From Rubrobacter aplysinae (GTDB taxonomy: Bacteria; Actinomycetota; Rubrobacteria; Rubrobacterales; Rubrobacteraceae), in contig NZ_LEKH01000011.1 of assembly GCF_001029505.1 (NCBI RefSeq), forward strand, positions 1-64,000: DNA of 64,000 nt, in the 5' to 3' direction. Below the pieces are notes generated by a model that saw only the letters and a program-made list of their open reading frames with translations, searched no databases and had not been told where the DNA came from. Of the stretch, positions 1-8,288 are shown piece by piece. The position numbers were made by a program, and so were the translations under genes. Within the stretch, counting starts at the first letter, position 1, and every line of letters starts with the position of its first letter.

Positions 1-103
1 TGGTAAGCTCAAGTGCTTCCGGCGTATCGCCACTCGTTACGATAGGAAGGCCCTGTACTATAAGTCTTTCGTGTATCTGGCAGCTTCTCTAATGTGGCTA
101 TGA
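1..103 (+). mobile_element. C-terminal fragment of an IS5-type transposase (cut by window edge)
   Basis: Frame 2 reads 33 codons to a TGA at 101-103. The peptide includes CFRRIATRYDRKALYY and then VYLAASLMWL. This is the typical end of IS5-family DDE transposases, where an RIATRYD-type block is followed by a hydrophobic IYLAA-like tail. The catalytic part lies outside the window. Only 20 bp separate this stop from the lactonase stop codon, so the IS right end must lie against or inside the 3' end of that gene. I could not define a terminal inverted repeat. Confidence 0.7.
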
Positions 104-123
104 TCCGCAAATGTCGATTCTGC

Positions 124-921
124 CTAGGCGTAGTAGTCCGGGGCCTTCTTGAATTTGGGCCAGGCGTCGGGGTCGTGGCCGGTCACGAGGGTCGCGCCCT
201 GGCCCTCCACGGTGCGCCGGACCTTCTCGGTGGAGTAGGCCACGTCGGCGGCGGAGTGGACGAGGCCGGGGAGCGCCTTGTTCTCGTAATGGTCCATCGT
301 GTAGCAGGCGTCCGCCGTAAGCATCATCGGGCCGCTCTCGGGCAGATCCACCAGGAGCGAGGTGTGGCCCGGCGCGTGGCCGGGGGTGAACATCGTCTTC
401 ATGGTGCCGTCGCTGAAGAGATCGTAGCCGTCGTCGTTGGGGCCGTCGAGAAACACCCAGCTAACGTCCTTGTCGAAGTCGGGCCGGATGTAGGCCGGCT
501 TCTGGAACCAGTCCGGCGTGAACGCGTACTGGAGCTCGCGGCGCTGCACGACGTAGCGGGCGTTCGGGAAATGGCCTATCGCGCCGGAGTGGTCGAGGTG
601 CAAATGAGACTGCACGACGTACTTCACGCTCGCCGGGTCCACATCGAGAGCCTGGAGCTGGTCCACGACGAATTCATCGGGGCGCATCACGGGCTGGTAG
701 GCGTCGGCGACCGCGCCCCAGTAGTCGTGGGCGTCCACGTCTCCCGAGACCTCGCGGGCGTTGCCGCCGTCGAAGAGGACGTTGCCCCTGGGGTGTGTGA
801 TCAGGAAAAACGGCACCGGGATCTCGTACGGGTCCCCGAGCCCCTGGTTCATCTTGATGAACTGCACCTGGGTCTTTAGACTGCCGCACTCCATGAAGTA
901 CAGTCGCAAATCTTCAGCCAT
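124..921 (-). CDS. N-acyl homoserine lactonase-like metallo-beta-lactamase-fold hydrolase
   Basis: 265 aa, cytosolic. The metallo-beta-lactamase motif HLHLDHSG gives the HxHxDH zinc site. A later TPGHAPGHTS supplies another His ligand, and D204 in TADACY and H249 in TGHDPDAW fit the rest of the di-zinc centre. The length and the two-zinc layout match the AiiA/AttM lactonase family, which opens lactone rings. The real substrate cannot be told from sequence; small lactones or quorum signals are possible. The ATG is preceded by AAGGAGAAGAGA. The gene sits alone at the edge of the PHA island, convergent with the transposase fragment. Confidence 0.8.
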   Translation of the reverse strand: MAEDLRLYFMECGSLKTQVQFIKMNQGLGDPYEIPVPFFLITHPRGNVLFDGGNAREVSGDVDAHDYWGAVADAYQPVMRPDEFVVDQLQALDVDPASVKYVVQSHLHLDHSGAIGHFPNARYVVQRRELQYAFTPDWFQKPAYIRPDFDKDVSWVFLDGPNDDGYDLFSDGTMKTMFTPGHAPGHTSLLVDLPESGPMMLTADACYTMDHYENKALPGLVHSAADVAYSTEKVRRTVEGQGATLVTGHDPDAWPKFKKAPDYYA

Positions 922-997
922 TCTCTTCTCCTTTCTGTCGTTTCCGCGGTTTCTCTGGTGCGCCTATCTGATGTACCGGAGGTTTACTCTAGTAGTC

Positions 998-2296
998 CTA
1001 CCAATTCTCCAGGGACTCGCGCAGGATATTCGCTAGATCCTCCTCGGTGGCCTCTTTCGGCGCGCCGACGAGCAGCCGCTGCTGCTTCATCGCACCCTCG
1101 ACGAGCGCGCCTATATCCGACTCGTCGTAGCCGAGCTCCCGCACGCCGCGCGGCGCGCCGACATCCTTCATCAGGCTCAGGAGTATGTCCGGCAGCGTGT
1201 TCTCGTCGTGGTTCTGTATGCGCTCCCCGGCGAGCAGCTCGGCGACCTCGCGGTGGCGCTCGGGTTGGGCATCGTAGGTGAAGCGGAAGGCGGCGGGCGC
1301 GGTGACGATGACCGACCAGCCGTGGGGCACGAAGCCGTGGTCCTCCGGGTAACCGGGCGGCTGGTACTCGTGCTTTAGCCCGGCTATGGGGTAGGCGCAG
1401 GCGTGCGGGATGTGGACCCCGGCGGATCCGAAGCCGATCCCGGCGAGCGTCGCCCCGAGCATCATCGCGCCCCGGGCCTCGGTGTCCTCGCCGTCGGCCA
1501 CGGCTCGCCTGAGATACTGCCCACCATACTCCAGCGCCTTCGAGGACCACATGTCCGCTATGGGGTTCGCCCCCTGGTATGGCGGGCGCTCGTCCGGACT
1601 AGAGACCGCCGGGCGCTCGTTGTAGGGCTTCGAGATGTAGGACTCGGCGGCGTGGCAGATCACGTCCAGGCCCGTCGAGGACGTAACCTCCGACGGCAGG
1701 CTCCGCGTGAGCAGCGGGTCCACCACCCCGCGGTCCGGCCGCATGTAGGCGTGGGAGATACCCGTCTTTACCTGTTGCTCGGGGATGTCGAGGATGGCGA
1801 CGGTCGTGGCCTCGGCCCCGGTCCCGGCGGTCGTCGGCACCGCCAGGAGCGGCTTGAGTGGTGAGGGCGGCTTCTTGCCGCCGCCCACGGGCGGGTTGAC
1901 GTAGTCCATGATCTCCCCACCGTGGGTGGAGATGAGATCCGATACCTTCGCCGTATCTATGCTGGTCCCGCCGCCGACGGCGACGAAGCCGTCGAAATCA
2001 CCCTCACGGGCGAAGTCCGCGGCGGCCTGCAGGGAGTCGGCGGTCGGCTCGACGCGGGAGCGGTCCCAGACCTCGACCTGTATCCCCTCCGCCTCTATAA
2101 GCTCGCGGGCCCTACCGGCTATACCGGCCTCGACCACGCCGGGGTCGGTCACCATCATCACCCTGCCGACGCCGAGCCGTTTTAGCTCCCAGCCCACCTC
2201 TTCGGAGGCGCCGGGGCCGTACTTTATCGGCGTCGCCTCCATCGTAAAGATCTGCTCGTAGTTCCCGTTGTCACCAGAGTTACCGTTGGACGGCAT
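998..2296 (-). CDS. Iron-containing alcohol dehydrogenase, hydroxyacid-oxoacid transhydrogenase (HOT/ADHFE1) type
   Basis: 432 aa from the ATG at 2296, which has GAGGAGG about 9 bp upstream; a longer reading to 2476 has no such site. The group III ADH nucleotide motif GGGTSIDTAK is at 108-117. Metal-binding His residues occur in GLDVICHAAES, GVHIPHACAYPIAG and EDHGFVPHGWSV. The last two blocks are close to those of ADHFE1-type HOT enzymes, which couple 4-hydroxybutyrate oxidation to 2-oxoglutarate reduction. Function is therefore inferred as transhydrogenase rather than a generic alcohol dehydrogenase. It is divergent from the acyl-CoA ligase and lies next to PHA synthesis genes, which suggests 4-hydroxybutyrate handling. 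Confidence 0.78.
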   Translation of the reverse strand: MPSNGNSGDNGNYEQIFTMEATPIKYGPGASEEVGWELKRLGVGRVMMVTDPGVVEAGIAGRARELIEAEGIQVEVWDRSRVEPTADSLQAAADFAREGDFDGFVAVGGGTSIDTAKVSDLISTHGGEIMDYVNPPVGGGKKPPSPLKPLLAVPTTAGTGAEATTVAILDIPEQQVKTGISHAYMRPDRGVVDPLLTRSLPSEVTSSTGLDVICHAAESYISKPYNERPAVSSPDERPPYQGANPIADMWSSKALEYGGQYLRRAVADGEDTEARGAMMLGATLAGIGFGSAGVHIPHACAYPIAGLKHEYQPPGYPEDHGFVPHGWSVIVTAPAAFRFTYDAQPERHREVAELLAGERIQNHDENTLPDILLSLMKDVGAPRGVRELGYDESDIGALVEGAMKQQRLLVGAPKEATEEDLANILRESLENW

Positions 2297-2457
2297 CCAG
2301 CGCGCCTCCTCTCCTCTTTTAGGCCCGCTTCGGGGCCCCTGTCCCCTCTGCCGGCAAGACGCCGGCAACCGGATTATTGCAGCGCTCCCATCTCCGGGGC
2401 AAACCGGGCTCCCGTTGCTGTTCGCCGCTGTTCGCCGCTGATAGCTATTGAACGCTG

Positions 2458-2486
2458 TTGACACGCGGCGGCGCACGGTAAAGAAT
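2458..2486 (+). promoter_or_regulatory. Candidate promoter for the acyl-CoA ligase gene
   Basis: TTGACA at 2458-2463 and AAGAAT at 2481-2486 with a 17-bp spacer, about 60 bp before the proposed GTG start. An exact 10-bp tandem repeat (TTCGCCGCTG twice, 2421-2440) lies just upstream and may be incidental. Confidence 0.45.
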
Positions 2487-2544
2487 CAGCTAAAGGGTGC
2501 GCGCCCGGGTCCGAGCCGGGCCGCCGGAGGAAAGAGAGGATCGG

Positions 2545-4215
2545 GTGGAGTCTTCCCCGTATCGCAGCAAGCCGTGGCTGGATCGCTACGCCCCGCACGT
2601 CCCGGCCGAGTTGCCGCCGCCCACGCGAAGCATGATCGACCTCTTCGAAGATTCGGCGCGGAGGCGTCCGGACACAGACGCCATACGCTACTTCGACACT
2701 GCCATCTCCCACGCCGAGCTCGACCGGCTGGCGGAAGGCTTCGCCGCGCTGCTCTCCAGGCACGGGATCGGCAAGGGCGAGCGGGTCGCGGTCTACCTGC
2801 AGAACAACCCGCAGTTTCTCGTGGCCCAGTACGGGGCCTGGAAACGCGGCTGCATCGTGGTCCCCGTAAACCCGATGCTCAAGGCCCGCGAGCTCGACTA
2901 CCACCTGAACGACTCCGGCGCGCGGGCGCTCGTGTGCCTGGAGAGCCTGTACCACGGCGTGGCCCGTGAGGTGGTGCCGCAGAGCTCCGTCGAGTTGGTA
3001 GTCACCACGAGCGAGCTGGACCTGATCCGGGGCGAGATCCCCGAGCCGCTCCAGGGCTCACAGAAGCTGTACTTCGACGAGACGGTAGACCTCATACAAA
3101 ACGCCGAGAACGGCGGAGCGGACCTCGATGCTCGCATCGCCGTCTCGCCGGAGGACGAGGCGTACATCGTCTACACCTCTGGCACCACCGGCAAGCCAAA
3201 GGGAGCGGTCGAGACCCACTCCAACGTCGCGTTCAACGCCGAGGTGTACCGGACCTGGATGCAGATCGGCGACGAGGACTCCGTGTTCGGGGTAGCGCCG
3301 CTATTCCACATAACCGGCCTGGTCGGGCACGCCGCGCTCGCCGGGCTCGCGGGCATCCCGCTCGTGCTCTTGCACCGCTTCGAGCCCCGCGAGGGGATCA
3401 GGCTGATACAGAAGTGGCGTCCCACGATGACGGTCGGCGCGATCACGGCGTTCATCTCCATGATGAACGCGCCCGAGGCGGAGAACGCGGACCTCTCCTC
3501 CCTGACCAAGTGCTACAGCGGCGGCGCGCCCATAGCCCCCTCCATAACCGAAGGATTCGAGACCCGGTTCGGCGTCTACATCCACAACATCTACGGCCTG
3601 ACCGAGTCCAACTCCCCGACCCACGCAACGCCCCTGGGTGGGCGGGCTCCCGTGGACGAGGCGAGCGGCGCGCTCTCGGTCGGGGTGCCGGTCCCGAGTT
3701 GCGACGCACGGCTGGTGAGCCTCGAAGACCCGACGCAAGAGGTGCCGGTCGGGGAGCCCGGCGAGTTCGCCGCGAAGGGGCCGATGGTCTTCCGCGAGTA
3801 CTGGAACAAGCCCGAGGAGACCGAGAACGCCTCCGCCGAGGGATATTTCCTGACCGGCGACGTCGCGATAATGGGCGAGAGCGGCTGGTTCTACATCGTG
3901 GACCGCAAGAAGGACATGATCAACGCCGGAGGCTACAAGGTCTGGCCCCGCGAGGTCGAGGATGTGCTCTACACCCACCCCCGGGTAAAGGAGGCCGCCG
4001 TCGTCGGCGTCCCCGACGAGTACCGGGGCGAGACCGTCCACGCCTTCGTCGCCCTCAAGGAGAGCGCGGAAGAAGCCGCAACGGAACAAGACCTGATCTC
4101 CTTCTGCAAACAGCACATGGCCGACTACAAGTACCCGCGCCACGTCTCGTTCCTGGACGAGATCCCCAAAACGGCCACCGGAAAGTTCCTCCGCCGCGAG
4201 CTCCGAGACGTGTAA
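2545..4215 (+). CDS. AMP-forming acyl-CoA synthetase (medium/long-chain fatty acid type)
   Basis: 556 aa from GTG 2545, preceded by AGAGAGGA and a further GGAGGA; an ATG at 2497 would add 16 poorly conserved residues. ANL-superfamily motifs are complete: YTSGTTGKPKGA (P-loop), YGLTESN, TGD, DRKKDMINAGGYKVWPREVE (hinge) and the C-terminal PKTATGKFLRREL with the catalytic Lys. It activates a carboxylic acid to its CoA thioester through an acyl-adenylate. It lies about 150 bp upstream of phaE on the same strand, so it may feed hydroxyacyl or fatty acyl-CoA to PHA synthesis. Chain-length preference cannot be read from sequence. Confidence 0.85.
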   Translation: MESSPYRSKPWLDRYAPHVPAELPPPTRSMIDLFEDSARRRPDTDAIRYFDTAISHAELDRLAEGFAALLSRHGIGKGERVAVYLQNNPQFLVAQYGAWKRGCIVVPVNPMLKARELDYHLNDSGARALVCLESLYHGVAREVVPQSSVELVVTTSELDLIRGEIPEPLQGSQKLYFDETVDLIQNAENGGADLDARIAVSPEDEAYIVYTSGTTGKPKGAVETHSNVAFNAEVYRTWMQIGDEDSVFGVAPLFHITGLVGHAALAGLAGIPLVLLHRFEPREGIRLIQKWRPTMTVGAITAFISMMNAPEAENADLSSLTKCYSGGAPIAPSITEGFETRFGVYIHNIYGLTESNSPTHATPLGGRAPVDEASGALSVGVPVPSCDARLVSLEDPTQEVPVGEPGEFAAKGPMVFREYWNKPEETENASAEGYFLTGDVAIMGESGWFYIVDRKKDMINAGGYKVWPREVEDVLYTHPRVKEAAVVGVPDEYRGETVHAFVALKESAEEAATEQDLISFCKQHMADYKYPRHVSFLDEIPKTATGKFLRRELRDV

Positions 4216-4253
4216 AGACACATAAGCCACGCCAGCCCGCCTCCAAGCAAGTA

Positions 4254-4270
4254 TATGCTTTTTACACATA
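4254..4270 (+). promoter_or_regulatory. Putative PhaQ/PadR operator upstream of phaE (site 1)
   Basis: TATGCTTTTTACACATA, a TATG-N9-CATA inverted repeat. It overlaps the -35 element of the candidate phaE promoter. Three more copies of this pattern occur in front of phaQ, phaB and the second SDR gene. Confidence 0.6.
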
Positions 4271-4291
4271 AACCCTCGATCCTAGTATAAT
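4261..4291 (+). promoter_or_regulatory. Candidate phaEC promoter
   Basis: TTTACA (4261-4266) and a perfect TATAAT (4286-4291) with a 19-bp spacer; TACACA at 4263-4268 would give 17 bp. It lies about 80 bp upstream of the phaE TTG start. The operator at 4254-4270 covers the -35 region, a repressor geometry. Confidence 0.55.
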
Positions 4292-4371
4292 GATCCCGAG
4301 ATACGGGAAAAGACTGGCGCGGGCCGTACGCGAGGTGCGTCCAGAGGCGCTCAGACGAGGAGGTTTCGAGG

Positions 4372-5400
4372 TTGACGGAAGGTAGCAAGAGCATGGGTGC
4401 CATGGATCCCATGGAGCTGTGGCGGCAGTGGTACGAGACGAGCTCTAAGATGTGGTCCGACGCGATGCAGGGCGGCCGGGAGAGCGCCGTGGACCCTTAC
4501 GGGCTATACCGGCAGTGGGTTAGCGGGATGCAGGAGTTCCAGCAGAAAGCCGAAGAAGGGGCCGAGAGCATACCGCAGTTCGGCGGTGCGGCCAGCATGG
4601 GCGGTGTACCAAACGTAGACCCGGACGAGGTGCGCCAGAACATGCAGCGCTGGATGGACGCCACCGCCGACTCCTACCGGCAGGCAATGGAGGCCAGCCG
4701 GGGCATGATGGATCTCGCGCCCAAGTGGATGCGCGTATTCGAGGACTCCCGGCAGAACCTCATGCAGCAGGAAGGCATACCCTCGGACCCCGTCTCCTTC
4801 GGGGTGCAGTGGTACAACGCCACTAGCGGCCCCGTAGCCGAGTTCGCCGAGGGCGCGCTGCAAAAAGACGAGGTGCTAGGCCCGGCCAGCCGCTTTCTGG
4901 AGAGCTACACCACCTTCTACAACGTCTTCAAGAAAAACGCCGAGGAGAACCTCGGCACGTTGCAGATGCCGAGCCGGTCCGACATCTCGCGCGTGGCGAG
5001 CCTCGTGATCGCGCTGGAAGACAAGGTGGACCGCATCGAGGAGGCCTTCGAGGACTTTGAGTACGGCTACACCGAGCCCGCAAGCTCCGACTCCGTGCAC
5101 AAGCTCGAAGAGCGCATGGACCGCGTCGAGGGCAAGCTCGACCGCCTGCTCTCCGCCGTCGAGAACGGACCGGCGAGCAGTGGTCCGGCGAACGGCTCAC
5201 AGGCCGCCTCCTCTGGCAACGGCTCGTCACAGAGCAGCCCGTCGCAAGCATCGCAGGGTGGGGATCAGGAAGAGGTAAAGGCGACCCAGGCCGCACAACG
5301 CAAGGCCCGGGAGCTAGGCGTGACCCTCTCGGAGGTCAGCGGCACCGGGGCGGACGGCCAGATCACGGTAGAGGACGTGCGTAAGAAAGGAGAGAGCTAG
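4372..5400 (+). CDS. phaE: PHA synthase subunit PhaE-like protein with C-terminal E3-binding-like domain
   Basis: 342 aa. The start is TTG 4372, with GAGGAGG 9 bp upstream. The long helical body is rich in Met, Trp and Tyr. Residues 200-230 (MPSRSDISRVASLVIALEDK and beyond) match the conserved PhaE end that precedes a coiled coil; a second coil covers about 241-263. A Ser/Gly/Gln-rich linker (265-300) leads to residues 303-337, where QAAQRKARELGVTLSEVSGT and ADGQITVEDV follow the pattern of the peripheral subunit-binding domain of 2-oxoacid dehydrogenase E2 proteins. PhaE is the non-catalytic partner of class III PhaC. phaC starts in the very next base, so the two are co-translated. The PSBD-like tail is not part of standard PhaE and could dock another granule protein (inference). 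Confidence 0.82.
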   Translation: MTEGSKSMGAMDPMELWRQWYETSSKMWSDAMQGGRESAVDPYGLYRQWVSGMQEFQQKAEEGAESIPQFGGAASMGGVPNVDPDEVRQNMQRWMDATADSYRQAMEASRGMMDLAPKWMRVFEDSRQNLMQQEGIPSDPVSFGVQWYNATSGPVAEFAEGALQKDEVLGPASRFLESYTTFYNVFKKNAEENLGTLQMPSRSDISRVASLVIALEDKVDRIEEAFEDFEYGYTEPASSDSVHKLEERMDRVEGKLDRLLSAVENGPASSGPANGSQAASSGNGSSQSSPSQASQGGDQEEVKATQAAQRKARELGVTLSEVSGTGADGQITVEDVRKKGES

Positions 5401-6495
5401 ATGGTTCAGGGCACACAGCAGACGGAGCAGCAGTCCCCGGCGGGCTTCGAGGAGTTCTTCGAGAAGTATCAGCAGGGCATGAGCATCGTCCTCGAAGGGG
5501 CCCAGGCCGAGACCGGCAAGACCCCCAAGGAGACGATCTGGACCAAGAACAAGGCCAGCCTCTACCGCTACCAGACCACGGCGGAGAAGAAGTACGATAC
5601 CCCGATACTCTTCGTCTTCGCGCTCATCAACAAGCCCTACATCCTGGACCTCATGCCGGGCAACAGCCTCATAGAGTTCCTCTGCGACCAGGGCTACGAC
5701 GTGTATCTTCTGGACTGGGGCACCCCCGGCGACGAGGACGCGAACATGAGCTTCGAGAACTACGTCCTCGACTACATCCCGCGGGCGGCCCGCAAGGTCC
5801 TCAAGCACTCAGGCGCTGATCAGTTCACCCTCTTCGGCTACTGCATGGGCGGCACCATGAGCGCCATGTACGCCTCGCTCTTCCCCGAGAAGCTGAAGAA
5901 CCTGATCCTGATGACCACCCCGATAGACTTCGACAAGGAAGAGCTCGGGATGTACGGCCTGTTCACCGACGAGCGTTACATAGACGTCGGCACCATGACC
6001 GAGACCTTCGGCAACATCCCCGGTGACATGATCGACACCGGGAATCGCATGCTAAAGCCCGTAACCAACTACGTCGGCACCTACGTGAACATGTGGGAGC
6101 GCATCTTCGAGGACAAGCCGATGGAGACCTGGCTCGCCATGAACAAGTGGGTCAATGATGGCCCGCCGTTCCCCGGCGCGACGTTCAAGCAGTGGATCAC
6201 GGACTTCTACCAGAAGAACAAGCTCTCAAAGGGCGAGATGTACCTGCGGGGCCGCCACATAGACCTCTCGAAGATAGACGTCCCGTTCCTCGTGATCGCC
6301 GGTACCAAGGACCACATCTGCACCCCGCCCCAGGCCGAGGCGGTCATGGACCTCGTCTCCAGCCAGGACAAGGAGTTCTTCACCATGGACGCCGGACACG
6401 TCGGCCTCATGACCGGCCGCGGCTCCAAGAAGATCCTGTGGCCCAAGGTGGACGACTGGCTCTCGGATCGCTCCGAGCTAAAAGCCGAGAGGTAA
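5401..6495 (+). CDS. phaC: Class III-type polyhydroxyalkanoate synthase catalytic subunit
   Basis: 364 aa, the short length of class III/IV PhaC (about 355-370) rather than class I/II (about 560-590). Alpha/beta-hydrolase fold with the synthase box GYCMGG: nucleophile C148, then D304 in GTKDHIC and H333 in AGHVG. This spacing is nearly that of Allochromatium PhaC (C149, D302, H331). It polymerises hydroxyacyl-CoA on the granule surface with PhaE. The ATG follows the phaE TAG directly. A strong hairpin ends the unit downstream. Confidence 0.93.
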   Translation: MVQGTQQTEQQSPAGFEEFFEKYQQGMSIVLEGAQAETGKTPKETIWTKNKASLYRYQTTAEKKYDTPILFVFALINKPYILDLMPGNSLIEFLCDQGYDVYLLDWGTPGDEDANMSFENYVLDYIPRAARKVLKHSGADQFTLFGYCMGGTMSAMYASLFPEKLKNLILMTTPIDFDKEELGMYGLFTDERYIDVGTMTETFGNIPGDMIDTGNRMLKPVTNYVGTYVNMWERIFEDKPMETWLAMNKWVNDGPPFPGATFKQWITDFYQKNKLSKGEMYLRGRHIDLSKIDVPFLVIAGTKDHICTPPQAEAVMDLVSSQDKEFFTMDAGHVGLMTGRGSKKILWPKVDDWLSDRSELKAER

Positions 6496-6538
6496 AACAA
6501 GAAGTAGCCGCTAGCGAATAACCGAATACGTTGAATCC

Positions 6539-6562
6539 GAGGGGGCCGTCCGGCCCCCTCTT
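6539..6562 (+). terminator. Terminator after phaEC
   Basis: Perfect 9-bp stem GAGGGGGCC / GGCCCCCTC with a 4-nt GTCC loop, followed by a short TT. It lies 44 bp after the phaC stop. Confidence 0.75.
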
Positions 6563-6743
6563 CCATCTGTAGAGCCTAATACACTCTAGTCCGGTTCTGT
6601 AGGGAGTCCATGAAGGTCGAGCGCGGGGACCGCGCTTATCGCAACGAGGATAATAGAGAACTCACCTTGCCTTCGGAGTAGCAAAGATGGTGTAACATCA
6701 GGCGTATAGATGTGGGCTTACTCGGTGGAGACTTTGAGGACCA

Positions 6744-7223
6744 TTGGATAATCTGGAAGCCATCCTCTGGGCCGTCGTCGGTGCGCTTACCCTGGTAGGC
6801 GAGGTACTGAGTGTCTCTTTCTTCCTGATTTTCTTTACCTTGGGGGCGGTCGTCGGGCTTGCTCTGGCTCTTCTCGGGTTCGGGCTGACGCTACAAATCA
6901 CGGGATTCATCGCGGTCTCCGTACTGAGTATGCTCGTGTTAAGACCCGCGCTACTAGACCGGCTAGCCGTCCAGAGTGGTGAGAGATACGAAGGCCACAG
7001 GGGAATAGCCGGGAAGAGCGCGACCGTCAGAGAAGTCATAGAGGCCGGTGAAAGCGGAGTCGTCCAACTAGAAGGCGGCGAGTACTGGACGGCCCGGTCT
7101 GCGCTCCCGAAGAGGAGGATAGAGAAGGGCGAGCGGGTCAGGGTACTGGATACGGACGGGATAACGGCCCTGGTCGACACTCTGGACAGCACCGAGGGCC
7201 CGGAGAACGAGACGGAGGTTTAA
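6744..7223 (+). CDS. NfeD-like membrane protein
   Basis: 159 aa from a TTG start. The first 70 residues hold hydrophobic segments (about 7-30 and 33-67) rich in Gly, Leu and Val. Residues about 80-145 form a soluble beta-rich tail with HRGIAGKSATVREVIEAGES and EYWTARSALP, the OB-fold pattern of NfeD C-terminal domains. The next gene, 3 bp downstream, encodes an SPFH/stomatin protein, the usual NfeD partner. The pair is thought to organise membrane microdomains and act in membrane protein quality control. The start is uncertain because the nearest GAGGA lies only 3 bp before the TTG. Confidence 0.82.
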   Translation: MDNLEAILWAVVGALTLVGEVLSVSFFLIFFTLGAVVGLALALLGFGLTLQITGFIAVSVLSMLVLRPALLDRLAVQSGERYEGHRGIAGKSATVREVIEAGESGVVQLEGGEYWTARSALPKRRIEKGERVRVLDTDGITALVDTLDSTEGPENETEV

Positions 7224-7226
7224 AGC

Positions 7227-8246
7227 ATGATTGGCTTGATAGTACTCGGAATCCTCGCGGTAGTCGTGCTGATCGTCGCGGCGCAGACGGTCAGGATCAT
7301 TCCCCAGAGCCGGGTCGCCATAGTGCAGCGCTTCGGGCGCTACCACCGCACGGCGGAGAGCGGTATCACGGCGATCATCCCGGTGGTGGACAAGATGCTC
7401 CCGAGGACCGACCTCAGAGAGCAGGTCGTCGCGTTCCAGCCCCAGGCAGTCATCACCAACGACAACGTCGGGATCCAGATCTCGACGGTCGTCTACTACC
7501 AGATCGTGGACGCCCGGGCGGCGGAGTACGAGGTAGCGAGCCTCCACACGGCGATGGAGCAGATCACCCAGACCAGCCTCAGAAACGTCATCGGGAACAT
7601 GCAGCTCGACCAGACCCTAACCTCCCGGGACGAGATCAACGCAAAGCTCCGCTCCATCCTCGACGAGGTCACAGGCAAGTGGGGTGTGAGGATCACCCGC
7701 GTGGAGCTCAAGGAGATAACGCCTCCGGGCGACATCCAGCAGGCGATGGAGAAGCAGATGCAGGCCGAGCGCAACCGGCGGGCGGCCATACTCACCGCCG
7801 AAGGCGACAAAAAGGCAGCGGTACTGAAGGCGGAGGGCGACAAGGAGGCGGCGATCCAACGCGCCGAGGGCGAGAAGCAGGGCTCTGTACTGCGCGCCGA
7901 GGGCGAGGCCGAAGCCTACCGTAACGTACAGCAGGCCCAGATCGAGATGGCCGGCTCTCTCTTCGAGCGTCTGCATGACTCAGACCTCTCACCAGAGTCC
8001 CTGCGCTATCTGTACCTGAAGACCCTGCCGGAGATGGCTAAGGGAGAAGCGAATAAGCTCTTCGTCGTACCTTCGGAGCTGCAGGACCTCGCCGGTGCGG
8101 TCGGCGCCCTGGCTGGCGGCGCCTCGATGGCGAGCGAAGCTAGCGGGGCCAGCGAGGGCGGCTCTCCCGCATCCCCGGAGGGCAGGGCCAGCAATGGCAG
8201 TAACAGAAAGGGTATCTCGAAGGGAGCAGAGGGCCCCGGCTCCTGA
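7227..8246 (+). CDS. SPFH/Band 7 (stomatin/QmcA-like) membrane protein
   Basis: 339 aa. One N-terminal membrane helix (about 2-22) is followed by a Band 7 domain (about 25-190, including VRIIPQSRVAIVQRFGRYHR). A long charged helix (about 185-240) with repeated AEGDK/AEGEK units follows, as in bacterial stomatins that form oligomeric rings. The tail from about 290 on is Ala/Ser/Gly-rich. It is co-transcribed with the NfeD gene and ends 42 bp from the convergent trmB gene. It is probably a membrane scaffold; a direct PHA role is not shown by sequence. Confidence 0.88.
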   Translation: MIGLIVLGILAVVVLIVAAQTVRIIPQSRVAIVQRFGRYHRTAESGITAIIPVVDKMLPRTDLREQVVAFQPQAVITNDNVGIQISTVVYYQIVDARAAEYEVASLHTAMEQITQTSLRNVIGNMQLDQTLTSRDEINAKLRSILDEVTGKWGVRITRVELKEITPPGDIQQAMEKQMQAERNRRAAILTAEGDKKAAVLKAEGDKEAAIQRAEGEKQGSVLRAEGEAEAYRNVQQAQIEMAGSLFERLHDSDLSPESLRYLYLKTLPEMAKGEANKLFVVPSELQDLAGAVGALAGGASMASEASGASEGGSPASPEGRASNGSNRKGISKGAEGPGS

Positions 8247-8288
8247 GCAACAAGGCCTCGCCCGGGCGTTTGATAGTGGCGGTCCGCT

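Noticed and set aside
2421-2440. 10-bp tandem repeat TTCGCCGCTG as an operator
   Set aside because: Only two copies, no symmetry and no partner regulator; it may be chance in GC-rich DNA.
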